Source: an uncultured cyanobacterium (GTDB lineage: Bacteria; Cyanobacteriota; Vampirovibrionia; Gastranaerophilales; Gastranaerophilaceae). From it: 16,746 nucleotides of DNA. The first letter of the stretch is position 1. The number at the start of each line of letters is the position of its first letter. A program made the position numbers and the translations under genes. The notes beneath the pieces are model-generated. The model saw nothing but the letters and a program-made list of their open reading frames with translations. It was not told where the DNA came from and ran no database searches. This document shows positions 1-6,484 of this stretch, piece after piece. Location: assembly GCA_902495705.1 (NCBI GenBank), contig CABUXT010000038.1, positions 1-16,746 of the forward strand. Direction: 5' to 3'.

Positions 1-112
1 AACTGCGGATTTTGGCAAGTGCGCCGTGTGAGCGTAGCGAACCCAGCACGTCTTGGCGAGAGCTGCGTTCAGCCGGTCGAGCCGCCAATAATCCAAGACG
101 GATTCAGAATCT
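1..112. repeat. GC-rich dispersed repeat module, copy A (cut by window start)
   Basis: About 100 bp starting AACTGCGGATTTTGGCAAG and ending near CCAAGACG recur at 10509-10608 with about five mismatches. It is much richer in GC than its surroundings. It contains the inverted pair TTGGCG (53-58) and CGCCAA (83-88), so it can fold. The right flank GATTCAGAATCTT looks like half of the palindromic element into whose loop copy B is inserted; the left half lies outside the window. No reading frame or known transposase signal is seen, so its nature (small non-autonomous element or structured repeat) is unknown. Confidence 0.75.
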
Positions 113-192
113 TTTCAATAATCATGGTTTATCAATATTAATAGTTGCGAAATCATTAAAATAAAGCTTTCAAAATGACAGTTTTATATTTT

Positions 193-286
193 GTCATGCT
201 GAACTTGTTTCAGCATCTCAAATTGAACACATAACTCTAATTCAAATTTTGTAATATTTGAGACCCTGAAATAAATTCAGGGTGAC
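193..286. repeat. Composite palindromic intergenic repeat (two hairpin arms)
   Basis: Arm 1 is ATGCTGAA (196-203) with TTCAGCAT (209-216). Arm 2 is ACCCTGAA (263-270) with TTCAGGGT (276-283). The arms are joined by TCTCAAAT (216-223) pairing with ATTTGAGA (256-263), and the ends GTCA and TGAC also match. The element can therefore form a branched structure or cruciform. The same two-arm layout recurs at 10500-10688, and single-hairpin relatives occur at 9362-9388. It is not coding. Confidence 0.7.
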
Positions 287-302
287 AAATAGGCTCGTAG
301 GA

Positions 303-318
303 CGGCATTGCTATGCCG
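303..318. repeat. Short perfect hairpin in rpsT upstream region
   Basis: CGGCAT (303-308) pairs with ATGCCG (313-318) around loop TGCT. It sits just right of the composite repeat and about 40 bp before the likely rpsT promoter. No T-run follows, so it does not look like a terminator. It is probably another piece of the intergenic repeat cluster. Confidence 0.4.
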
Positions 319-357
319 ACAACCAAGTTGTTCCGCTTTAACCTTTCTTAAAATAAC

Positions 358-388
358 TTGCAAAAAATATTTTTTTCGGATTTAATAT
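358..388 (+). promoter_or_regulatory. Candidate sigma-70 promoter of rpsT
   Basis: TTGCAA (358-363) is followed by TTTAAT (381-386, 17 nt spacing) or TAATAT (383-388, 19 nt spacing). Both are only partial matches. The position about 75 nt upstream of the S20 start fits a leader of ordinary length. Downstream, GCGCAA (414-419) and TTGCGC (429-434) form a 6-bp hairpin just before the ribosome binding site, which could be a control element of the S20 leader. Confidence 0.35.
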
Positions 389-462
389 AGTTACTCACAT
401 CCTCGTAGAGTACGCGCAAATTCATTACTTGCGCAAAAATAAAAGGAAAGGTAAATTCAATT

Positions 463-729
463 ATGGCAAATATTAAATCTGCTAAAAAAAGAGTACTAAT
501 CGCTGAAGCTAACAGACAAAAGAACGTAGCTTTCAAAACATCTATCAAAACTGCAGTTAAAAAAGCATTAAGCTTGGCTAACGGTGAAGATAAAGAAGCT
601 TTGAACGCAGCTATTTCTAAAGTTTACCAACTTTGCGACAAAGCAGTTGTTAAAGGCATTTTGCACAAAAACACTGCAGCAAGAAAAAAATCAAGATTAG
701 TTCTTGCTATTAAAAAAGTTAGTGCTTAA
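463..729 (+). CDS. rpsT: 30S ribosomal protein S20
   Basis: This 88-residue basic protein begins MANIKSAKKRVLIAEANRQK and ends with the Lys/Arg-rich HKNTAARKKSRL block, the hallmark of bacterial S20. Family knowledge: S20 binds 16S rRNA early in assembly of the small subunit, and its length is normal for the family. The start is set by the MANIKSAKK consensus and an upstream AGGAAAGG about 11 nt away. The gene stands alone: it is preceded by intergenic repeats and a 6-bp hairpin leader and followed by a strong terminator. The short minus-strand frame over its 5' half is a shadow. Confidence 0.97.
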   Translation: MANIKSAKKRVLIAEANRQKNVAFKTSIKTAVKKALSLANGEDKEALNAAISKVYQLCDKAVVKGILHKNTAARKKSRLVLAIKKVSA

Positions 730-751
730 TTGAAAACTTAAAAGAAGTGAA

Positions 752-782
752 AGAGGTTCTGAATTTCAGAGCCTCTTTTTTA
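752..782 (+). terminator. Rho-independent terminator of rpsT
   Basis: AGAGGTTCTGA (752-762) folds onto TTCAGAGCCTCT (765-776) with one T-G wobble, followed by a run of T to 782. It lies 23 nt after the rpsT stop and 19 nt before the 3' end of the convergent DUF486 gene. Confidence 0.85.
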
Positions 783-800
783 ATACGAAAATTTCTAAGA

Positions 801-1142
801 CTACCATTTTTTGAATATAAAAAATACCGCTAAAATGATAAAACAAAAACCGACAAGGTAATTCCATTTGAACTGCTCTTTCAGATAAAATACTGAGAAA
901 AAGCTAAAGACAATCAATGTAATAACTTCTTGAATCGTTTTTAATTGTGCGGCGTTGTACACTCCATAACCGATTCTGTTTGCCGGAACTTGAAAACAGT
1001 ATTCAAATAGCGCAATTCCCCAACTTGCAAGTATTACAATCCAAAGCGGAGAGGCTTTGAACTTTAGGTGTCCATACCATGCAAAAGTCATAAAAATATT
1101 TGAAATTAATAATAAAACGATTGGTGAAATTGCTCTAATCAT
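801..1142 (-). CDS. DUF486 (DMT-superfamily-like) small membrane protein
   Basis: The 113-residue protein is almost entirely hydrophobic, with four predicted membrane helices (about residues 4-22, 32-50, 68-88 and 93-110). The motifs FMTFAWYGHLKF, ASWGIALFEYCFQVPANRIG and AQLKTIQEV are those of the DUF486 family (Pfam DMT_6), distantly related to drug/metabolite exporters. No substrate is established for the family. The start is supported by GAAGGA about 10 nt upstream. It converges on rpsT and diverges from the tRNA operon. Family assignment is confident; function is unknown. Confidence 0.85.
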   Translation of the reverse strand: MIRAISPIVLLLISNIFMTFAWYGHLKFKASPLWIVILASWGIALFEYCFQVPANRIGYGVYNAAQLKTIQEVITLIVFSFFSVFYLKEQFKWNYLVGFCFIILAVFFIFKKW

Positions 1143-1204
1143 ACTGCTGAAATCCTTCTATATGTGAATTTTAAACAAATTTATTATAAAACAAATAAAA
1201 GTGC

Positions 1205-1233
1205 TTGACACTAAATATTTTTTTGCGTATAAT
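1205..1233 (+). promoter_or_regulatory. Consensus sigma-70 promoter of the tRNA operon
   Basis: A perfect TTGACA (1205-1210), a 17-nt spacer and a perfect TATAAT (1228-1233) end 16 nt before the first tRNA. This is the best promoter match in the window, as expected for a stable-RNA operon. Confidence 0.92.
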
Positions 1234-1249
1234 AAATTCACAAGCACTT

Positions 1250-1322
1250 GCCGGTATAGCTCAATTGGCAGAGCAACGGTTTTGTAAACCGTAGGTTGTA
1301 GGTTCGAGTCCCATTACCGGCT
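1250..1322 (+). tRNA. tRNA-Thr (anticodon TGT)
   Basis: Acceptor GCCGGTA pairs with TACCGGC. The D arm is GCTC/GAGC. Anticodon stem ACGGT/ACCGT closes loop TTTGTAA, giving anticodon TGT (UGU), which reads ACA/ACG/ACU threonine codons. The T loop is TTCGAGT. The T stem GTAGG/CCCAT has an A-C mismatch and a G-T wobble, which is slightly unusual. The discriminator is T and CCA is not encoded. It is the first gene of a three-tRNA operon. Confidence 0.95.
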
Positions 1323-1325
1323 TTT

Positions 1326-1429
1326 TTACTGAAATAACGAGCTTATGCAAGTCTTTCAATCGAAAGGAAGGCGGACTTATCAGAAGAAAGCTAAAACCTT
1401 AACAGGTACTTGCCACTGACTCTCAGTAA
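1326..1429 (+). ncRNA. Structured spacer RNA between the two tRNA-Thr genes (candidate)
   Basis: The 116-nt spacer holds nested complementary segments: TTACTGA (1326-1332) with TCAGTAA (1423-1429), AGCTT (1340-1344) with AAGCT (1388-1392), AAGT (1349-1352) with ACTT (1375-1378), and CTTTC (1353-1357) with GAAAG (1362-1366) around loop AATC. All are nested in one order, so a single rod with branches is possible. It does not fold as a tRNA and matches no RNA family I recognise. It could be a processing signal of the tRNA precursor or an independent small RNA. Confidence 0.35.
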
Positions 1430-1438
1430 TAAACTCAA

Positions 1439-1510
<72 letters not shown>

Positions 1511-1548
1511 TATTTAATGCCTAAGATAAGCAAATGACAATAGAATAT

Positions 1549-1634
<86 letters not shown>

Positions 1635-1640
1635 TTTAAA

Positions 1641-1664
1641 GGCTCCGTCATCGGAGTCTTTTTT
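1641..1664 (+). terminator. Rho-independent terminator of the tRNA operon
   Basis: GGCTCCG (1641-1647) pairs with CGGAGTC (1652-1658) around loop TCAT, followed by six T. It starts 6 nt after the tRNA-Tyr CCA end. Confidence 0.9.
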
Positions 1665-1724
1665 AGTGCATGCAGTGGTAACATTAGTGAAGTGTTGAAG
1701 AATATTTATGTAAAATGGTGGTTA

Positions 1725-2486
1725 ATGGATTCAAATAATGATTCTTATACAAAAGATGTTTATGGATTTTGGGATGCAATAGAACATGGTAATTATATAG
1801 ACCCGGATTGTGGAAAAAACCGAAGTAAATGTTTGCAAAAACACTTATGTTTATTATATGGTCATAAACCACTAAAAGGTTTAATTTGCGATATAGAATC
1901 ATCTGATGATTATAATTATTTATACCTTAGTGAAGGAATGAGATTTGGGTGTGATTCTATAGCAAACGTTATGACCCCTCACAAGGAACCTATAAGCAGG
2001 TATTTATCTTTAAGCGAATTGAAACGATATTATACAATAATGAATTCAATTGGAGGAAAAATAATATTTCCAAAACATAAGAAATCTATTAATCAATATA
2101 GAGGGGCACAATGGAAAAAATATATTGGTGATAGATTCGATTATACTTTGGAATGTATAAGACGATATTTCAATGAGCCACCTGAAAAATACGGATGGTA
2201 TCCCTTAAAAGATGAAATTGAGAATGATAGAATTTTTTTTAATAAATTCCATTCTTTTAGTGAATATATTGAATTCTTTTTCCTAGAGGATTTAGTTGAT
2301 AAAAATGAAAATATAAAATTTTTTCTTGGAGAAAAAAGTGGTATTGATTTTAATGTTCCTCAAGCAATCCCTTCTGATATTGATAAATGGAGATTGTTAT
2401 ATGATAAAACAATGGAGTTTGCTGAAACAAGAACTACAAGAATAAAGAATAGTGAGAGATATAAATCATTACAACAATATTTATAA
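1725..2486 (+). CDS. DUF6994-like conserved protein of unknown function
   Basis: From the ATG at 1725 the product has 253 residues. The open frame extends upstream into tRNA-Tyr and through the terminator, which cannot be coding, so 1725 is preferred although only a weak GGTGG precedes it; a TTG at 1695 is an alternative. The segment SINQYRGAQWKKYIGDRFDYTLECIRRYF, then YIEFFFLEDLVD, then KFFLG, then FAETRTTRI follows the conserved order I associate with the DUF6994 family (usually DRFDLTLECIRR ... FFLLQDLV ... RNxRI). It is soluble and has no signal peptide. No function is known to me. Its position directly after a tRNA operon and its low GC suggest accessory DNA. Family call moderate; start uncertain. 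Confidence 0.6.
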   Translation: MDSNNDSYTKDVYGFWDAIEHGNYIDPDCGKNRSKCLQKHLCLLYGHKPLKGLICDIESSDDYNYLYLSEGMRFGCDSIANVMTPHKEPISRYLSLSELKRYYTIMNSIGGKIIFPKHKKSINQYRGAQWKKYIGDRFDYTLECIRRYFNEPPEKYGWYPLKDEIENDRIFFNKFHSFSEYIEFFFLEDLVDKNENIKFFLGEKSGIDFNVPQAIPSDIDKWRLLYDKTMEFAETRTTRIKNSERYKSLQQYL

Positions 2487-2548
2487 AAATTATTATAGAT
2501 AAGTGGCGTTATTTTTTGTCAGAAAAGTTTTATAGCTCTACTTAGGGC

Positions 2549-3223
2549 TTAAAAATGAAATTTATTACAATATTGTTTGTTTATTGCAAAACTTATGCAC
2601 TTTTCTTCTGGGGTATTTTTAAATAGTGTTTTTAAAATTTTCTTTTCGTCTATTCTTTTAGAGTAGTCTTCTGATAATTCTTCGAGTGCTTTTTCTAAGT
2701 TGAATCCAGTATCAGCTTCTCCAATTTTTGTTGCATTTTTGATTGGAATATCTGTTTCACAAATATATTCGATTGGTTCTTTTCTTCGAGTGTAATGTTT
2801 TTGGTTGGTTGCGAAATCTCCATTCATAATATGAGTATTGTTTTTAGAAATTTGGCTTCTGCATTTTAATTTATTCAAGTAAAGAGTTTTGGTTGGAATT
2901 TTTAGGACAACAATGTTTGAACCATCTTTTGATGCTTGCATAAGAAGAGCTTTTGCGAATGTTAATAAGTGCTCTCCGCAATCAATCCCCATTGACATCC
3001 AACGTTTTGTAAAATTTTTTAAATCAAGCATAAAAATCCCATTCAAATTAGAGCGGATGTCTGCATCGTGATTCACTTTTATGTATCCATCTTTGAGCAT
3101 TTGTTGGTAATTGTTTTTTGTTGTCAAATGGTACAAATATCTAGGCACATTCCTTTGTCCCAATTGTTTCCAAACGATTTGACCATTATCCAAATTATTT
3201 ACAATTTTGTTAATATTTACCAT
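2549..3223 (-). CDS. Putative ADP-ribosyltransferase-fold protein (tentative)
   Basis: The protein has 224 residues. Near its N-terminus RYLYHLTTKNNYQQMLKDGYI (residues 28-48) looks like the first strand and helix of ART-fold enzymes such as DarT, where a His-x-Thr motif contacts NAD. NGIFMLDL follows, and late in the chain REPIEYICETDIPI (about 148-161) resembles the final strand bearing the catalytic Glu in that fold. His32 and Glu152 or Glu156 would be the key residues. The start is supported by TAAGGTAG about 8 nt upstream. It converges with the DUF6994-like gene, with only 62 bp between them. I cannot verify the fold and no named family is recognised, so it could equally be an unrelated hypothetical protein. 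Confidence 0.45.
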   Translation of the reverse strand: MVNINKIVNNLDNGQIVWKQLGQRNVPRYLYHLTTKNNYQQMLKDGYIKVNHDADIRSNLNGIFMLDLKNFTKRWMSMGIDCGEHLLTFAKALLMQASKDGSNIVVLKIPTKTLYLNKLKCRSQISKNNTHIMNGDFATNQKHYTRRKEPIEYICETDIPIKNATKIGEADTGFNLEKALEELSEDYSKRIDEKKILKTLFKNTPEEKCISFAINKQYCNKFHF

Positions 3224-3288
3224 TATTCTACCTTACATAGTATATAAACAATTTTAAGAACCAAAAATTGCGTAGAAATAATATAAAT

Positions 3289-3329
3289 AGTATAATGAGG
3301 TCAATGAATATGTGTGACCTCACTATACT
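3289..3329 (-). terminator. Long hairpin after the queD-like gene, probable terminator
   Basis: AGTATA (3289-3294) and TGAGGTCA (3296-3303) pair with TGACCTCA (3315-3322) and TATACT (3324-3329), with one A/C mismatch and an 11-nt loop. On the minus strand it starts 10 nt after the stop of the queD-like gene and is followed by a T-rich but imperfect tract (CTATTTATATTATTTC). It could also act as an operator for the next minus-strand gene, which starts about 65 nt further on. Confidence 0.6.
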
Positions 3330-3338
3330 TAATCAAAT

Positions 3339-3914
3339 TTAATTCTCTGAAACTTTTTTATAACCGCATTTTTTACAGGTTCCATCCGGGTTTAATGCGA
3401 TGCCGCAAAGTGGGCAGCGTTCCATTGTTTTATGTATTTGATACTCTTCGGATGCGGCATTATCCCCACTTGTAAAAGTAATTTTTGAAATATTTAGTTT
3501 ATCTTTCAATAGTTCGTGTACTATTTTAATCATTCCTTCAACTGTCATTGATTCTTTTGTTACGACGAGTCTACATTCAGGATAAGCCGTTGCTAATTCG
3601 GTTTTAAAAGCCGGTCCGATATTTGTATTTTGCGGAGCACCATTTTTTATCCCTTGTTTTTCGTAGACTTCTAAAATCGTTGGCAAAAGTGGGTCGTCTT
3701 CTCTTAGAATTAGTGCGTGGTCAAAATTTTGCAAAATCTCCCACCCAACTTTTTTTATCTCATTGCATGGGAAGACCATGTTCGCTCCGGTATTTATCGA
3801 ATCTTCGACTTCAATTGTCAAAGTCCCTGTATGTCCGTGTAAATATTGAGCTTCGCCTTTAAAATTCAAAAAACGATGTGCATATTGTAAATCAAAAGTA
3901 GTAAATGATTTCAT
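3339..3914 (-). CDS. QueD/PTPS-family (COG0720) protein with C-terminal zinc ribbon
   Basis: The 191-residue protein carries the 6-pyruvoyl-tetrahydropterin synthase fold signature: His13 in YAHRF, His26 and His28 in LHGHT as zinc ligands, Asp65-His66 in FDHALIL, and a late Glu in NAASEEY. Family members convert dihydroneopterin triphosphate, as in queuosine synthesis (QueD) or folate and biopterin routes. The Cys normally four residues before HGH is Ala22, and the Glu that replaces it in PTPS-III proteins is also absent at its usual place, so activity may differ. The C-terminus adds CPLCG...CKKCGY (Cys167, 170, 180, 183), a zinc ribbon not typical of QueD. The start has AAAGGAG 4 nt upstream. 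No other queuosine genes and no preQ1 riboswitch are seen nearby. Confidence 0.8.
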   Translation of the reverse strand: MKSFTTFDLQYAHRFLNFKGEAQYLHGHTGTLTIEVEDSINTGANMVFPCNEIKKVGWEILQNFDHALILREDDPLLPTILEVYEKQGIKNGAPQNTNIGPAFKTELATAYPECRLVVTKESMTVEGMIKIVHELLKDKLNISKITFTSGDNAASEEYQIHKTMERCPLCGIALNPDGTCKKCGYKKVSEN

Positions 3915-3982
3915 TATTTCTCCTTTCTGTTTTGTTTATGTTAATTTAGAGGCTCAAATTTTTAATTGCAGATTTGGGTAAT

Positions 3983-4011
3983 ATTATAAGAAAAAATGGA
4001 TAGTGGTTGCA
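3983..4011 (-). promoter_or_regulatory. Candidate promoter of the queD-like gene
   Basis: On the minus strand a perfect TATAAT (plus-strand 3983-3988) lies 17 nt from TGCAAC (4006-4011), a weak -35. The resulting leader of about 60 nt shows no riboswitch-like fold. Confidence 0.5.
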
Positions 4012-4065
4012 TAATTTGTTTTTTATTGGTATGGCAAAAAATATTTTTACATACGTTAAGTTAGT

Positions 4066-6303
4066 ATGCGCATTTTACCTGTTCAGTATCAATATACAAA
4101 TACTCAAAAATATAACTGTAAAAATTCGACAAGACCAAGTCAAACTTTACACCCTCAAAAGCAAATATATTATCGAAATGTAAGTTTTGGCGGTTTGTTT
4201 GATATTTTTAAGAAAAAAGAAAAAGTCTTTTATAATGAGAAAGAGGCAGATAGAGTTTTAGAAGATTGTGATATCTCTAAATATTGGCAGCAAAGAGTCC
4301 TTTTGCGCCTTGCGCAAAAAGGTTATTTTGATGATGGGCAGTATTACAAATCAATCGTCGACACCTTTCCAAAATTAAAGCAAGATGGTTTTGAACTTGA
4401 TAAGATATTTCTTCAAGATAGTTTTTCCAGACCTTTCACTCCTGAAAGTTTTGATGAATATACTAAAAAACTTTATATGGTGAAAGACTTGGGCTATCCT
4501 GATAAATTTATGGATTGTGTAATTAAATCTAATTTATCAAATAAAGATTTAAAAAATCTTATAGATGTCAGAAATGAAGGGTATAAACAACGCGAACTTT
4601 TGGATTATGCATCTTATTCGTTCTCCGATGATGAAATTGATGAGTTATTTTTTGAAAATCCAAATAGAACTGTAAATACGATGAAAATTTTGGGTAAAAA
4701 GGATTTTATTCATACTTTTGCTCAAAAATATGATAATGTGGAAAATAATATCGACTGTATCGGAGATATAAATACAAAACATCCATTGTATGAAGGTTTG
4801 CTAGAATTGACAAATCCTACTGAATCTGCAAAATATCTCAAAAATCAAGATAAGATAAAAGAATTGAAAAGTAAGTTTAATGAAGTTGAGGATAAAAATG
4901 AACTTATTCAAAAAATAAATGAATTGACTGATAAAAATAAAAACTTGGTGTCTCAATCACTTAAAGACCCTGTTGATAAAGTAAAATTGGCACATATTTT
5001 TTCGGCTTTGAAATATGATAAGTCCCCAAAGTTGAGATATATTTTGAAAAATTGCAATTCAAAAACTAAAGATGGACAAAATAAATTTAACAAATTGATT
5101 AATAATTCGATTAGGCAGGATGAAAATGGAAGAATTTGCTATCAATTGAATTTTAAAAACAGTAAATATTTATTGAATTTATATATGGCAGATTCAGATT
5201 TTATGGCTAATTATAAAGTCCTACTCTCTAGTATAAATAAATATGCCCAAAATCGTACTATAGCTCAAATGTTTGATAGTATGCCTATGAACGAGAATAC
5301 AAAATCTCAATTTAAAAAATTGGGACTTAATTATAATGCGTGGGCACATTTTAATCCGAATTCAAAAATTCAAAAAGAAGTTATTTTGAAAAATGAAAAT
5401 TTGGCGCAATCCGTAATAGATAATATTGAACAAGATTTGACCTCTGATTATTTTAAGGACTCTATTCCAAACCAAATGAATGTCTTAAAAAATATTATGG
5501 CAAAAAATGGGTTTGAATTACGAGAACAAAATGTTGCTAATTATGATGAGGTTGGCGAATTTGATGGAACCAAGTCTGTTGTAAAATTATTTAAAGATGG
5601 TGAGTATATAAAATTTGAAGATTTGTCATCGTTAATTAAAGTTATATCAGATGTGATAAATACTGACAAATCTTGGACAACAAAAGGTTCAGAGTCTGTA
5701 GAAACTGCCAAAAATACATTAAGAAATCACCTTGCAAGTCGTAAAAATGAGATGCGCTCTATAGCAAAAGATATTGATGATAAACCTATGCAAATGACTG
5801 TTCGCAAAGTTGATATGAATAATGTTGAATATGCTTTGTTCTTGGGTAATTATGCAAGTTGTTGTACCGCAGTCGGTTCAGGTGTAAATCAATGGACTGC
5901 GCCGATTTATATCAGCAGTAAAATGATTTCTGCAATTGAAGTTCTTGATGGAGATACTCCTGTAGGTAATACAATGTGTTTTATTGCAAAGATTGGTGGA
6001 AAACCTGCATTGGTGCTTGATAATATTGAACTTAAAGCTCGTTATCAATACAACGATGAAATCCGAGATTCTATTATTGATTATGCCCAAAAACTTACAA
6101 AAGAATTAGGACAACCAAATATGGCTATTTATGCCGGAGCAAATAGGCACAAGGTTAATTTTGAGAACTTTCCGTTAGATGTGGAAACTTTTAAAATTGT
6201 TGGTTCGAGTGGAAATGCTCAAATGTACTTTGATTTTGATACCGAAGCTTATGATATAAATGGCAAAGATGTTTTTGAATCCGAATTGTACAAAATCAGG
6301 TAA
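4066..6303 (+). CDS. Large orphan protein (745 aa), function unknown
   Basis: No signal peptide or membrane segment is apparent. The N-terminus is Tyr/Gln/Asn-rich and ends in NVSFGGLFDIF (residues 38-48), a short motif echoed in two other proteins of this window. Residues about 55-560 are charged and Asn/Lys-rich, probably helical. Residues about 570-735 look like a separate folded domain with YASCCTAVGSG (596-606), PVGNTMCFIA (from 632), ALVLDNIEL (648-656) and GQPNMAIYAGANRH. Tandem Cys599-Cys600 would be worth testing as active-site residues. The start has no clear Shine-Dalgarno sequence. The gene stands alone between the divergent queD-like gene and the rpsB promoter. I do not recognise the family. 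Confidence 0.75.
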   Translation: MRILPVQYQYTNTQKYNCKNSTRPSQTLHPQKQIYYRNVSFGGLFDIFKKKEKVFYNEKEADRVLEDCDISKYWQQRVLLRLAQKGYFDDGQYYKSIVDTFPKLKQDGFELDKIFLQDSFSRPFTPESFDEYTKKLYMVKDLGYPDKFMDCVIKSNLSNKDLKNLIDVRNEGYKQRELLDYASYSFSDDEIDELFFENPNRTVNTMKILGKKDFIHTFAQKYDNVENNIDCIGDINTKHPLYEGLLELTNPTESAKYLKNQDKIKELKSKFNEVEDKNELIQKINELTDKNKNLVSQSLKDPVDKVKLAHIFSALKYDKSPKLRYILKNCNSKTKDGQNKFNKLINNSIRQDENGRICYQLNFKNSKYLLNLYMADSDFMANYKVLLSSINKYAQNRTIAQMFDSMPMNENTKSQFKKLGLNYNAWAHFNPNSKIQKEVILKNENLAQSVIDNIEQDLTSDYFKDSIPNQMNVLKNIMAKNGFELREQNVANYDEVGEFDGTKSVVKLFKDGEYIKFEDLSSLIKVISDVINTDKSWTTKGSESVETAKNTLRNHLASRKNEMRSIAKDIDDKPMQMTVRKVDMNNVEYALFLGNYASCCTAVGSGVNQWTAPIYISSKMISAIEVLDGDTPVGNTMCFIAKIGGKPALVLDNIELKARYQYNDEIRDSIIDYAQKLTKELGQPNMAIYAGANRHKVNFENFPLDVETFKIVGSSGNAQMYFDFDTEAYDINGKDVFESELYKIR

Positions 6304-6360
6304 ATTATTTGTCAAAAACTTAGTGTAACTTGTTTATTTTAAGTTTTATTGCTGAAAAAT

Positions 6361-6388
6361 TTGCATAATCTCATGTTTAGTTTATGAT
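6361..6388 (+). promoter_or_regulatory. Promoter of rpsB-tsf
   Basis: TTGCAT (6361-6366), a 16-nt spacer and TATGAT (6383-6388) lie about 95 nt before the rpsB start, leaving a structured leader. Confidence 0.65.
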
Positions 6389-6395
6389 ATTAGTG

Positions 6396-6450
6396 GTTAG
6401 ATAGTCTGATAGGCTCGCCCTAGTCCGTTTCGGATGAGACTTTTTAGCCC
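6396..6450 (+). promoter_or_regulatory. Structured 5' leader of rpsB, candidate S2 autoregulatory element
   Basis: AGTCT (6403-6407) pairs with AGACT (6437-6441) and encloses TCCG-TTT-CGGA (6424-6434). GGCT (6412-6415) in the internal loop can pair with AGCC (6446-6449) outside the stem, which would make a pseudoknot. Known biology: rpsB leaders of several bacterial phyla bind S2 and repress the rpsB-tsf mRNA. Whether this leader belongs to such a family is an inference. Confidence 0.45.
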
Positions 6451-6484
6451 GTAGTACAATACATTAAACATAAGGAGAAAACCG

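Noticed and set aside
2534..2549. Hairpin AGCTCT/AGGGCT as terminator between the two convergent accessory genes
   Set aside because: The stem is short, includes a T-G pair and lacks a proper T-run on either side.
3915..3982. preQ1 riboswitch upstream of the queD-like gene
   Set aside because: The leader has no preQ1-type hairpin and A-rich tail arrangement.
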